Assembly (NCBI GenBank): GCA_035604685.1
Contig: DATNIB010000041.1
Coordinates: 18,991 to 82,990, forward strand
Length of the DNA stretch: 64,000 nucleotides
Origin: DATNIB01 sp035604685
GTDB lineage: Bacteria; Actinomycetota; Acidimicrobiia; Acidimicrobiales; RAAP-2
Direction: 5' to 3'
Shown one piece after another: positions 9,194 through 17,214 of the stretch (the stretch's first letter is position 1; the number at the start of each line of letters is the position of its first letter). Under the pieces are notes generated by a model. The model was not told the origin of the DNA. It saw only the letters and a program-made list of their open reading frames with translations, and did not search any database. Position numbers and translations under genes: made by a program.

Positions 9194-10126
9194 GTGGAGG
9201 AGAACGACCACCCGAGCGACCCTTCGCTCGTTCCGGCGAAGCCCTCGTTGAAGGAGTTGTGGGACGCCATAGCGCCGGTCACGGACGCGACCCCGCCGAT
9301 CGCGTCCGCCGCCGATCCGGTGTTTCCCTCCCTCGACAGTGCCACGCCCCGTCCCGAGGCGGGCCAACCCGAGGATCGTGGCAGAGACATCGCCGTGTCG
9401 GTGCCGATGGCTCGGAATGTCTTCGCCCTCGCCCTCCTGCCTCGGGACACCACCAAGGCCGAGTTCCTAGCCGACGCCGCGAAGACGCCGCCGGCCGAGG
9501 TCGAGGAGGGCTCGCCGGCCTGGCTGGATGAACCAGAGCGCGACCGCATCCGCGCCATCGCTGAGCAGTTCGTGAGGGACCACGTCCGGAGGATCGACCA
9601 CCAGCTCACCAGCCGGACCAACCCGCGCTTTGGTGTCGGGACCCTCTTGGTCGCCGGACGTCCGGTCCCCCACCGTCGGCTTCGACAGGCGACGTTCGAT
9701 TGGGCGATCACCAACGGTCGGGTGGTCGAGCTGGACGGCGCTCGGCTACCGGTCGCCCAGTTCGGTCCCTACGAGCGATCGACCGACGTCCAACTGCCCG
9801 ACAACGTGCGCGGCGACCAGTACGGGCTCAGCTACCTCTTGGCCTACGTACTCGACATGCTGGAACTCGATCCACCGGCACCGATCGCGGCCATCGGAGC
9901 CATCACCTTCACCACCAACCATGCGGGGACGGTGAGCGACATCGGCCCCTACCTCGACGCGGCGCAGGCCGACGGGATGCACGACCTGGTGCTCCCCCAG
10001 GGCAACGCAGCCGATGTCCGCGAGAACGGCGTCCGCTACTGGTCCGTTCGTGACGCCAACGAGGCCGTCACCGCGGTACTCATGGCCTTGAGTTGCGAGG
10101 TGGTCGGCTGGAAGTTCGACCCATAG
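9194..10126 (+). CDS. Unknown protein with a probable degenerate Lon-type (S16) C-terminal domain
   Basis: 310-aa protein not recognised as a named family. Residues 1-~70 are Pro/Ala/Asp-rich and probably flexible. The middle part contains PERDRIRAIAEQFVRDHVRRID, a helical segment. The last ~120 residues resemble the fold of Lon proteolytic domains: a strand ending DVQLPDN, then a helix GLSYLLAYVLDML, then IGAITFTTNHAGTVSDIG, then LDAAQADGMHDLVLPQGNAADV and EAVTAVL. The expected GPSAG Ser and the GGIKxK Lys are replaced (DQYGLS and SDIGPY), so no proteolysis is expected. No signal peptide or membrane segment is visible. It stands alone, and its base use looks less GC-saturated than its neighbours by eye. 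Confidence 0.7.
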   Translation: MEENDHPSDPSLVPAKPSLKELWDAIAPVTDATPPIASAADPVFPSLDSATPRPEAGQPEDRGRDIAVSVPMARNVFALALLPRDTTKAEFLADAAKTPPAEVEEGSPAWLDEPERDRIRAIAEQFVRDHVRRIDHQLTSRTNPRFGVGTLLVAGRPVPHRRLRQATFDWAITNGRVVELDGARLPVAQFGPYERSTDVQLPDNVRGDQYGLSYLLAYVLDMLELDPPAPIAAIGAITFTTNHAGTVSDIGPYLDAAQADGMHDLVLPQGNAADVRENGVRYWSVRDANEAVTAVLMALSCEVVGWKFDP

Positions 10127-10370
10127 CGGGGCGCGGCGCGAGCGATGGCTGTCAATCCACGGCCACCATCATCAGAGCGGCCGCGCCCAGGATCACTAGC
10201 ACCCTGCACAGCCCGATTCCGTAGCGCATGGCCCACACGTCGGCGGGTCTTCGACGCGGCGTCAAGCGCCGATCCGTCGCGATCACCGAGCCACCAGCGA
10301 GGTCGGCGACCGCGACGAGGAAGGAGTCAATCGCGCACTCGGAGCCGACCCCCGCGCGACCAAGCAGCTG

Positions 10371-10916
10371 CTATCGAGCCGGGGACCCGGAGGCGTCGGG
10401 CCAGGCGGCGTGAAGCTGCGACCAGCTGTCCGAGAGCGACTGGGGCATGACCCGCACGCCGGCCACCGCCGTCATGAAATTCGTGTCCCCGCTCCAGCGC
10501 GGCAGCACGTGCAGGTGCAGGTGCTGGGGGATCCCGGCCCCGGCCGCGCGCCCCAGGTTGGCGCCGACGTTGAGGCCGTCGGGCCGATAGGCGGCCTCGA
10601 TCGCGGCCGCCGAGTCCCGGGTGGTCGACCAGAGCTCAGCCGACTCGGCCGCGGTCAGCTCGTCCAGTCGGTCGACGTGCCGGAGCGGCAGCACGAGCAG
10701 GTGCCCGTTGGCATACGGGTAGGCGTTGAGGACGCTGAAGCAGGTCTCCCCCCGCCAGACCACGCCGTTCTCGGCAGCCGGCGGGCCGCTCCGCGCGAGG
10801 CGGCAGAACACGCAGCCGTCCCCGGGACCGCCCGCCTGCTCCCGCTCCGCGTCGGTGGCCCCGGTCACGTAGCGGTGGCGCCAGCCAGCCCAGAGCTGCT
10901 CGAGCCCGTCGCTCAT
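10371..10916 (-). CDS. HIT-family nucleotide hydrolase/phosphorylase (Ap4A type)
   Basis: 181-aa HIT protein with the HxHxH motif in PQHLHLHVLPRW and a CVFC pair near the N-terminus that could bind zinc. Family members split or phosphorolyse dinucleoside polyphosphates. The syntenic mycobacterial protein next to thrS and pgsA (Rv2613c) is known as an Ap4A phosphorylase, so that is the best guess here. The ATG overlaps the thrS stop (ATGA), giving translational coupling. Coupling to a tRNA synthetase fits, because synthetases make Ap4A as a side product. Confidence 0.9.
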   Translation of the reverse strand: MSDGLEQLWAGWRHRYVTGATDAEREQAGGPGDGCVFCRLARSGPPAAENGVVWRGETCFSVLNAYPYANGHLLVLPLRHVDRLDELTAAESAELWSTTRDSAAAIEAAYRPDGLNVGANLGRAAGAGIPQHLHLHVLPRWSGDTNFMTAVAGVRVMPQSLSDSWSQLHAAWPDASGSPAR

Positions 10917-12886
10917 GCGGGTGGGTCGGGCGAGCCGTGCGCGGCCACCTCTTCCATGACCCGCCCGATGAAGGTGTCGAGTGCCACGCCGCGCTCGGGC
11001 GAGCTCGACCCCCGCGCGTTCACCCCCACCGTCCGCGCCGCCACGTCGTCGTCGCCCACCACGAGCACGTAGGGGATCTTGGCCAACTTGGCCTGGCGGA
11101 TGCGGGCACCGAGCGGGGCCGAGGCCGGGTCCACCTCGGCCCGCAACCCCGCCCTCCGCGCCGCCTGGAGGACGTCGGCCGCGTAGGCGGCGTGGTCGTC
11201 GGCGACCGGGACCACCCGGACCTGCTCGGGCATGAGCCAGGTGGGCAGCGCGCCGGCGTAGTGCTCGAGGAGGATGGCCGCGAAGCGCTCCACCGAGCCG
11301 AACAGGGCGCGGTGGATCATGACGGGCCGGTGGCGCCCGTTGTCGCTCCCGATGTACTCCATGTCGAAGCGCTGGGGGTTCTGGAAGTCGAGCTGGACGG
11401 TCGACAGCTGGTGGGTGCGACCGATGGCGTCCCGGGCCTGCACGGAGATCTTGGGCCCGTAGAAGGCGCCGCCGCCCTCGTCGAGGGTCAGCTCCAGTCC
11501 AAGTCGGTCGGCGGCGGCGCGCAGGGCCTCGGTCGCCTCGGCCCACTCCTGATCGCTGCCCACGGCCTTGTCCTCGGGGCGCGTCGAGAGCTCGAGGTAG
11601 GTGTCCGAGAGGCCGAAGGCGGCCAGAAGGTCGAGGACGAAGACCAGGAGCGAGTGCAGCTCGTCTGGCATCTGCTCGCGGGTGCAGAAGATGTGCGCGT
11701 CGTCCTGGGTCATGCCGCGCACGCGGGTCAAGCCGTGGACGACGCCCGACAACTCGTAGCGGTAGACGGAGCCGAACTCGAACAGCCGCATCGGCAGCTC
11801 GCGGTAGGAGCGCTGCTTGGACTGGAATATCAAGATGTGGAACGGGCAGTTCATCGGCTTCAGGTAGTACTGCTGGCCCCCGTCGAGCTCCATCGGCGGA
11901 AACATGTTCTCGGCGAACCACTGCAGGTGTCCTGAAGTGTTGAACAGGTCGGCCTTCGCGATATGGGGCGAGTAGACGAACTCGTAGTCGGCCTCGTGGC
12001 GCTGGCGCGAGTACTCCTCCATCACGCGGCGGACCGTGCCACCCCGCGGATGCCAGACGGCCAGCCCCGACCCGATCTGGTCGGGGAAGGAGAAGAGGTC
12101 GAGCTCGGCCCCCAACTTTCGGTGGTCGCGCCGCTCGGCCTCCTCTAGGCGCTCGAGGTAGGCCTGCAGCGCCTGGTCCGACTCCCAGGCGGTGCCGTAG
12201 ATGCGCTGGAGCTGCTGGCGCTTCTCGTCCCCCCGCCAGTAGGCGCCGGCCACCCGCATGAGGCGGAAGTGCCCGAGACGCCCGGTTGAGGGCACGTGCG
12301 GCCCGCGGCAGAGGTCGACGAACGACCCGCCGTTGCGGTAGGCCGAGACGACCGCGCCGCCGGCATCGACCTCGTCGGCGCCGGCGCGGACCGCTTCGAT
12401 GATCTCGCGCTTGTAGGGCTGGTCGGAAAAGAGGGCCAACCCCTCGTCGATGGTGTGCTCCTCACGCGAGAACGGCTGGTCCTCGGCCACGATGCGCCGC
12501 ATCTCGGCGTCGATGCGCTCGAGGTCCGCGTCGGCGAAGTGGGCGCCGCCCGGCAGGGCGAAGTCGTAGTAGAAGCCGTCGTCGATGACCGGGCCGATGG
12601 CGTAGTGCGCACCCGGCCACAGGGAGCACACCGCCTGCGCGAGCACGTGCGCGCTCGAGTGGCGCAGGACCGAGAGCCCGGCGGGCGAGGTGGCCGTGAG
12701 GATCGAGACCTCGGCCCCGTCGGACAGCTCGGCCGACAGGTCGACCTCGGCCCCGTCGATGGTGGCGGCCACCGCCGCCTTGGCCAGGCGGGACCCGATG
12801 GACTCGGCCAGCTGGAGCGCCGTCGTCCCGGCCGCCAGCTCCTTGGTCGAGCCGTCGGGGAGTCGCACCGCGATGTCGCCTGCCAT
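10913..12886 (-). CDS. thrS: Threonyl-tRNA synthetase
   Basis: 657-aa class II synthetase that charges tRNA-Thr. Domain order: TGS domain (residues 1-~65); editing/second additional domain with HSSAHVLAQAV and YRNGGSFVDLCRGPHVP; catalytic core with MNCPFH (zinc Cys), the motif 2 region FGSVYRYELSGVVHGLTRVRG, and MIHRALFGSVERF; and the anticodon-binding domain from about residue 545. The start MAGDIAVRLPDGS is typical. It is the first gene of a thrS-HIT pair and is separated from mshC by a short spacer holding a hairpin. Confidence 0.97.
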   Translation of the reverse strand: MAGDIAVRLPDGSTKELAAGTTALQLAESIGSRLAKAAVAATIDGAEVDLSAELSDGAEVSILTATSPAGLSVLRHSSAHVLAQAVCSLWPGAHYAIGPVIDDGFYYDFALPGGAHFADADLERIDAEMRRIVAEDQPFSREEHTIDEGLALFSDQPYKREIIEAVRAGADEVDAGGAVVSAYRNGGSFVDLCRGPHVPSTGRLGHFRLMRVAGAYWRGDEKRQQLQRIYGTAWESDQALQAYLERLEEAERRDHRKLGAELDLFSFPDQIGSGLAVWHPRGGTVRRVMEEYSRQRHEADYEFVYSPHIAKADLFNTSGHLQWFAENMFPPMELDGGQQYYLKPMNCPFHILIFQSKQRSYRELPMRLFEFGSVYRYELSGVVHGLTRVRGMTQDDAHIFCTREQMPDELHSLLVFVLDLLAAFGLSDTYLELSTRPEDKAVGSDQEWAEATEALRAAADRLGLELTLDEGGGAFYGPKISVQARDAIGRTHQLSTVQLDFQNPQRFDMEYIGSDNGRHRPVMIHRALFGSVERFAAILLEHYAGALPTWLMPEQVRVVPVADDHAAYAADVLQAARRAGLRAEVDPASAPLGARIRQAKLAKIPYVLVVGDDDVAARTVGVNARGSSSPERGVALDTFIGRVMEEVAAHGSPDPPA

Positions 12887-12956
12887 CGGAACACCTCTCG
12901 TGAGCGCGGCGGCCGCGCCGCCGGACGGCCGAGGTTACCGCCGCCCCTGCGGCCCC

Positions 12957-12975
12957 CCGGGCGGGCACCGCCCGG
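12957..12975 (-). terminator. Hairpin just downstream of mshC
   Basis: Inverted repeat CCGGGCG/CGCCCGG with a 5-nt loop, directly after the mshC stop on the minus strand. It has no U-tract, so it is at best an actinobacterial-type terminator or attenuating structure ahead of thrS. Confidence 0.35.
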
Positions 12976-14109
12976 TCAGAGGGTGACGCCGAGCAGGGCC
13001 AGGCCGGCCGCGATCGATCGGCCGGCCGCCGCGCAGTCGTCGAGCGCGCGCAGGGCGCCCGCCGTGTCCAGGTCGTCGTCGAGCGCGCGGCGCACCGCGG
13101 CCAGCGCCTCGTCGGGCCCCCCGGCCGAGGACGGCACCGCCGGCCGCCAGCGCGCCAGGCGCTCGGCGGCGGCCGTCAGGTCGGCCTCCCCCCACTCCCA
13201 GTCGCCGCGGTAGTGGTGCCCGAGGAGCGCCAGCCGGACGACCACCGGCTCCCACTCCTTCAAGAGGTCGCTCACGAAGACCAGGTTGCCGAGGGACTTG
13301 GACATCTTGGTGCCGCCCAATCCCACCAGCCCCACGTGCAGCCAGTGGCGGACGAAGGGCTTCCCGGTCACGGCCTCGGACTGGGCCACCTCGCACTCGT
13401 GGTGGGGGAAGACGAGGTCGCGGCCGCCGCCGTGCAGGTCGATCGTCTCGCCCAGCTCGCGCATGGCCAGGGCCGAGCACTCGATGTGCCACCCGGGCCG
13501 GCCCGGTCCCCAGCGCGACTCCCAGAACGGCTCGTCGACGAGGGACGGCTGCCAGAGCACGAAGTCGAGCGGGTCGCGCTTGTTCGGGTCGTCCGGCCGC
13601 CCGCCGTGCTCGGCGGCCAGCACCAGCATCTCGGGGCGCTCCAGCCGGCTGAGGAAGCCGAAGCGGGGGAAGCTCGAGACGTCGAAGTAGACGGCCCCGC
13701 CCGCCTGGTAGGCGTGCCCGCGATCCAGGGCGGCGCCGATGAGCGAGAGGATCTCTGCGATCGCCGAGGTGGCGCGCGGCTCTGAGTACACGGGCCGGAG
13801 GCCGAGCGCGCTCATGTCGGCCTCGAACCGGGCCACCTCCTCGGCCGCCAGGTCGAGGTAGTGGACGCCCAGCTCGCGCGCCTTGCGCAGAATGTCGTCG
13901 TCCACGTCGGTCACGTTGCGGACGAGTCGCGGCTCGTGGCCGAGGTCGGAGAGACGCCGCGAGAGGACGTCGAAGGTCAGGTAGACGGCCGCGTGGCCGA
14001 GGTGCGCGGCGTCATAGGGCGTGATGCCGCAGGAGTACATAGTCACGACGTGACCCGGCTCGAACGGCACGACCCGGCCGGCCGCCGTGTCGTACAGGCG
14101 CATCGTCAC
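12976..14109 (-). CDS. mshC: Cysteine:GlcN-Ins ligase MshC (mycothiol biosynthesis)
   Basis: 377-aa class I aminoacyl-tRNA-synthetase paralogue that joins cysteine to GlcN-inositol in mycothiol synthesis. The N-terminal motif MYSCGITPYDAAHLGHA separates MshC (CGITPYD) from cysteinyl-tRNA synthetase (CGPTVYD). Zinc-binding residues are visible in WHIECSALAM and VFPHHECEVAQSE. The KMSKS loop is GGTKMSKSLGNL. It lacks the long C-terminal anticodon domain of CysS. It lies 4 bp downstream of npdG. Together with the actinobacterial context this implies mycothiol is the main thiol of the host. Confidence 0.93.
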   Translation of the reverse strand: MTMRLYDTAAGRVVPFEPGHVVTMYSCGITPYDAAHLGHAAVYLTFDVLSRRLSDLGHEPRLVRNVTDVDDDILRKARELGVHYLDLAAEEVARFEADMSALGLRPVYSEPRATSAIAEILSLIGAALDRGHAYQAGGAVYFDVSSFPRFGFLSRLERPEMLVLAAEHGGRPDDPNKRDPLDFVLWQPSLVDEPFWESRWGPGRPGWHIECSALAMRELGETIDLHGGGRDLVFPHHECEVAQSEAVTGKPFVRHWLHVGLVGLGGTKMSKSLGNLVFVSDLLKEWEPVVVRLALLGHHYRGDWEWGEADLTAAAERLARWRPAVPSSAGGPDEALAAVRRALDDDLDTAGALRALDDCAAAGRSIAAGLALLGVTL

Positions 14110-14113
14110 CGGA

Positions 14114-14770
14114 CTAGGTCGAGATCCCGCCGACCCGCAACGTGGTCGCGGCCTTGTAACGGATGTTCAGCCCGACGCACACCGAGGTGAACGCCTCGAT
14201 GGCCGCGGCTCTTCCGAGTGACCCGGCGTCGAGGGCGCGGAGGCCCTCGATCGAGTTCACGAGCGCCATCGTCGCCTCCTTGGCGTCGCGGAAGTCCGAG
14301 CAGACGAGCACGTCGGCCACGAGGCCCGAGTCCAGGTCCTCCAGCTCGCCGGCCGGCAGGTGGTGGAGAGAGGCCGCCACGTGGGCGCCCGGGAGCGCCG
14401 CCTGCAGGCTGGCCGCCATCGAGCCGCGTCCGAGCGTCACCGCCTGGATCTCGCGGCCCACCTTCACCAGCGCGACCGCCATGGAGACGACGACCTTGCC
14501 GGCCAGCTCCTCGCGCAGCGGGCGCACGGTGGCCACCGCGCTGTCCCAGGGCGTCCCCACCACGACCAGGGCCGCGCCCGCCGCGCCCGGGTTGTCGGCC
14601 CCCGAGAGCGACAGCGCTCGATCGGGGTAGGCGCCGACCAGCTCGGCCGCCACCGCCTGGGCCCGCTCGGCGTCGCGCGAGCCGAGGACGACCTCGTGAC
14701 CCGCCGCGGCCAGCCGGACGGCGAGCCCGCGACCGGCCGGTCCGGTTCCCCCGAGGATGCCGACGTGCAC
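14114..14770 (-). CDS. npdG: F420-dependent NADP reductase-like protein (NpdG)
   Basis: 218-aa Rossmann-fold protein starting MHVGILGGTGPAGRGLAVRLA, the glycine-rich NADP-binding loop, followed by GSRDAERA, a 2'-phosphate-selective strand end. VVVGTPWDSAVATVRPL and the C-terminal LNIRYKAATTLRVGGI match the NpdG/Fno family, which moves hydride between F420H2 and NADP. It implies F420 is made or used in the host. It is 4 bp from mshC and probably co-transcribed. Confidence 0.87.
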   Translation of the reverse strand: MHVGILGGTGPAGRGLAVRLAAAGHEVVLGSRDAERAQAVAAELVGAYPDRALSLSGADNPGAAGAALVVVGTPWDSAVATVRPLREELAGKVVVSMAVALVKVGREIQAVTLGRGSMAASLQAALPGAHVAASLHHLPAGELEDLDSGLVADVLVCSDFRDAKEATMALVNSIEGLRALDAGSLGRAAAIEAFTSVCVGLNIRYKAATTLRVGGIST

Positions 14771-14800
14771 GGCCTTACCTTTCCATACCGGCGGTCCACA

Positions 14801-14819
14801 CCCGGGCGCCCCGCCCGGG
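14801..14819 (-). terminator. Strong hairpin downstream of the dehalogenase gene
   Basis: Perfect 8-bp stem CCCGGGCG/CGCCCGGG with a 3-nt loop, between the haloalkane dehalogenase stop (14846) and the npdG start (14770). It is well placed to end the TetR-dehalogenase transcript. There is no U-tract. Confidence 0.5.
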
Positions 14820-14845
14820 CGTCGCCCGGCGCCGCGTCGGTCGGC

Positions 14846-15742
14846 TTAGGTGGCGGCGATGAAGGCCGCGATCACGCGGGCCAGCTCGGGTCCCTTGTCC
14901 TCTTGGAGGAAGTGCCCGGCACCCTCGATGGCCGGGTGCTCCCGGCCGGCGGTGCCCGGGACGTGCCCGATGAACTGGCGCTCGCCCCCCCTGGTGATGG
15001 GGTCCCCGTCGCTGAAGGCGCAGAGGAAGGGACGGTCGAAGCGGCGCAGGACGGCCCAGGCCGCGAGGTTGGCGGCGTGGGCGGGGTCGTCGGGCGAGGT
15101 CGGCACGAGCAGGGGGAAGCGGCGGGCGCCGGCCTTGTAGGAGTCGTCGGGGAACGGGGCGTCGTAGGCGGCCACGACGTCGTCGGAGAGCTTGGTCAGG
15201 CAGCCGCCCGACACGATCGTGCCCACCGGGAAGTCGGGCGACTCCTGGGAGAAGCGCTGCCAGTTGCGGAACGCCTCGCCCGGGGGGATGTCCCCCGTCG
15301 GCAGGCCGGTGTTGCCGGCCACCACCCGGGCGTAGCGATCCGGTTGCGCGGCGAGGAGCCGCAGGCCGATCAGCCCGCCCCAGTCCTGCCCGAAGAAGGT
15401 GATGTCTGAGAGGTCGAGCCGGTCGAAGACGAGCTCGCGCATCCAGGCGACGTGGCGCGCGTAGGTGTAGTCGTCGGGTTCGCTCGGCTTGTCGGAGCGA
15501 CCGAAGCCAACGAGGTCCGGCGCGACGCACCGGTGGCCGGCCGACACGAGCACCGGGATCATCGTGCGGTAGAGGAACGACCACGAGGGCTCGCCGTGGA
15601 GCAGCAGCACCGGGGGGGCGTCGGGCGGGCCCTCGTCGAGGTAGTGGACACGCACTCCGTCGGGCAGCTCGACGTAGTGCGGCTCGAACGCGAAGTCCGG
15701 AAGGGCCGCAAACCGCTCGTCGGCGGTGCGCAGGATCTTCAT
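14846..15742 (-). CDS. Haloalkane dehalogenase-like alpha/beta hydrolase
   Basis: 298-aa alpha/beta hydrolase with the haloalkane dehalogenase subfamily I pattern. The oxyanion/halide region is LLLHGEPSWSFLYR. The nucleophile Asp is in TFFGQDWGGLIGLRL, with Trp immediately after it as a halide ligand. NTGLPTGDIPPGEAFRNWQRF is typical of the family. The acid is in FSDGDPITRG and the catalytic His in EGAGHFLQED. It would hydrolyse a C-halogen bond to an alcohol; the natural substrate is unknown. Its ATG overlaps the stop of the upstream TetR gene (ATGA), so regulator and enzyme are co-expressed. Confidence 0.9.
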   Translation of the reverse strand: MKILRTADERFAALPDFAFEPHYVELPDGVRVHYLDEGPPDAPPVLLLHGEPSWSFLYRTMIPVLVSAGHRCVAPDLVGFGRSDKPSEPDDYTYARHVAWMRELVFDRLDLSDITFFGQDWGGLIGLRLLAAQPDRYARVVAGNTGLPTGDIPPGEAFRNWQRFSQESPDFPVGTIVSGGCLTKLSDDVVAAYDAPFPDDSYKAGARRFPLLVPTSPDDPAHAANLAAWAVLRRFDRPFLCAFSDGDPITRGGERQFIGHVPGTAGREHPAIEGAGHFLQEDKGPELARVIAAFIAAT

Positions 15743-16347
15743 CGGGCACCCCGCGCGGTCCCGAGCAGCGCGCGCAGCGCGGCGACGAGCGCTGCCTCGG
15801 TCTTGGGGCGCGAGAGCCCCTGGTCGAGGCGGAGCAGCTCGTAGGCCTCGAAGGAGCACAACACGTCCAAGGCGGGGAGCAGCCCGCCGTGGCCCTGGTC
15901 CAGCTCCGGGGCGAATAGCTCGGCCACCTGGGCGCGCAGGAACCCCCGCCGCGCCGCGAGCTCGGTGGCCACGGCGGCGCGGCCGTGGGCGGCGATCCGG
16001 GCGGCCGTGGCCGATGGCCTCGTCTGCTCGTAGAGACGCACCCGGGTGGCGACCACCGCCCGGATCTTGTCGTCGGTCCGGGCCGCGGGCCCGAGGCCGA
16101 TGTCGAGCAGCGGGCGCGCCCGCCGGACCTCTCGGGTGGTGGCCGCCCGGTGGAGATCGTCGATGTCGTCGAAATAGCGGAAGAGCGAGCGCGGCGACAG
16201 CCCGGCGCGCTGGGCGATCTCGGTCGAGCTGGGTTGGTAGTGGCCCTCGCGAAACGACGCCAGCAGCGCGTCGATGACGGCCTCGCGGTTCTGCTGGCGG
16301 CGGAGCCGCCGGCCGTCGACTGTCTCGGCCACCTGGGTCGCGGTCAC
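15739..16347 (-). CDS. TetR-family transcriptional regulator
   Basis: 202-aa TetR regulator. The N-terminal helix-turn-helix is at about residues 38-60 (STEIAQRAGLSPRSLFRYF, then DDIDDLHRA). The rest is a variable ligand-binding domain. The GTG start lies 22 bp from a 40-bp inverted repeat that is very probably its operator. It is co-transcribed with the dehalogenase and divergent from the SDR-sulfatase genes, so it may control both directions. The ligand is not known. Confidence 0.92.
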   Translation of the reverse strand: MTATQVAETVDGRRLRRQQNREAVIDALLASFREGHYQPSSTEIAQRAGLSPRSLFRYFDDIDDLHRAATTREVRRARPLLDIGLGPAARTDDKIRAVVATRVRLYEQTRPSATAARIAAHGRAAVATELAARRGFLRAQVAELFAPELDQGHGGLLPALDVLCSFEAYELLRLDQGLSRPKTEAALVAALRALLGTARGAR

Positions 16348-16368
16348 CGCGCCGGACCGTAGTCATAT

Positions 16369-16408
16369 GGCAGACCGTGTGTCAATATCTATTGACGCAC
16401 ACTCTGCC
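16369..16408. promoter_or_regulatory. 40-bp near-palindrome, likely TetR operator in divergent promoter region
   Basis: Two 19-bp half-sites flank a TC spacer: GGCAGACCGTGTGTCAATA on the left and, read from the other strand, GGCAGAGTGTGCGTCAATA on the right. They agree at 16 of 19 positions. The site sits between the divergent TetR (start 16347) and SDR (start 16477) genes. It is AT-richer than its surroundings, so it may also contain promoter elements. Confidence 0.75.
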
Positions 16409-16476
16409 AGAAGGTTAGGGTCGCCCACAGTGCGGCCAGTCGGCAGTCAGATGAGGCGGCCCGGGCGGCGGCTCAC

Positions 16477-17214
16477 GTGACGCGCCGGATCGCATTGGTG
16501 AGCGACGCGTCGTCCTACGTCGGCCCCCATCTCTGTCGGCTTCTGGCGGCGTGCGAGCACGACCTCGTCCTCGGCGATCCGGCGGACGGCCTGGTCGACG
16601 AACTACAGGCGCTGGGCGCCGCCGTCGAGGCCGTCGAGCGCGTGCGCAACCTGGCGGAGCCCGATTCGGCGGAGCGCCTGGTGGCGGCGGCGCTGGCCAG
16701 GTTCGGCCGCGTCGACTCGGCCGCCGCGTTCACCGGACGCATCGTGGTCGGGCGGTTCCTGCGCTCCTCGATCGAGGACCTGCGGGCGGCGCTGGTCGGC
16801 TGCGTCGAGGCGCCCTACTGCTTCTTACGTGCGGTCGTCCCCGTCATGGTCGACCAGGGAGCGGGCCAGGCCCTCGTGTTCACGAGCGCCGCCGGGGCTC
16901 GACCCACGCCGGGGGCGCCGCTGTACTCCTCGGCCCGCGCCGGGGCCAACATGCTGGTGCGCAACGTGGCGGCCGAGGTCGTGGGCCGCGGCGTGCAGGT
17001 CAACGCGATCGGGACCAACTTCATGGACTTCCCCGAGTTCCTGGCGGCGAACCGGGCCGAGGACGCGGAGGGCCGGGCCCGGGTCGAGGCCCTGGTGCCC
17101 ATGGGCCGCCTCGGCGGCCTCGACGAGCTGGCGCACTTCTCGCTCCCCTACCTCGACGGCACCAGCCGGTTCGCCACCGGGCAGTTCGTGGCCTTCGCGG
17201 GCGGCTGGGCATGA
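16477..17214 (+). CDS. Atypical SDR-family oxidoreductase
   Basis: 245-aa short-chain dehydrogenase/reductase fold protein. The usual TGxxxGIG loop is replaced by SDASSYVG, the NNAG region by AAAFTGR, and the catalytic YxxxK by YSSAR (Lys to Arg) in PLYSSARAGANML. The overall order, VQVNAIGTNF and the FATGQFVAFAGGW C-terminus are SDR-like. It may be catalytically altered or inactive. The start is GTG. Its stop overlaps the sulfatase ATG (ATGA). It is divergent from the TetR gene across the palindromic operator. Confidence 0.8.
   Translation: MTRRIALVSDASSYVGPHLCRLLAACEHDLVLGDPADGLVDELQALGAAVEAVERVRNLAEPDSAERLVAAALARFGRVDSAAAFTGRIVVGRFLRSSIEDLRAALVGCVEAPYCFLRAVVPVMVDQGAGQALVFTSAAGARPTPGAPLYSSARAGANMLVRNVAAEVVGRGVQVNAIGTNFMDFPEFLAANRAEDAEGRARVEALVPMGRLGGLDELAHFSLPYLDGTSRFATGQFVAFAGGWA

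Noticed and set aside
10127..10370. Short open frames in the spacer between the Lon-like gene and the HIT gene
   Set aside because: No ribosome site, no recognisable protein, and the two flanking genes converge here. I see nothing else supported in this 244-bp stretch.
12976..14109. Cysteinyl-tRNA synthetase CysS
   Set aside because: The N-terminal motif is CGITPYD as in MshC, and the C-terminal anticodon-binding extension is missing.
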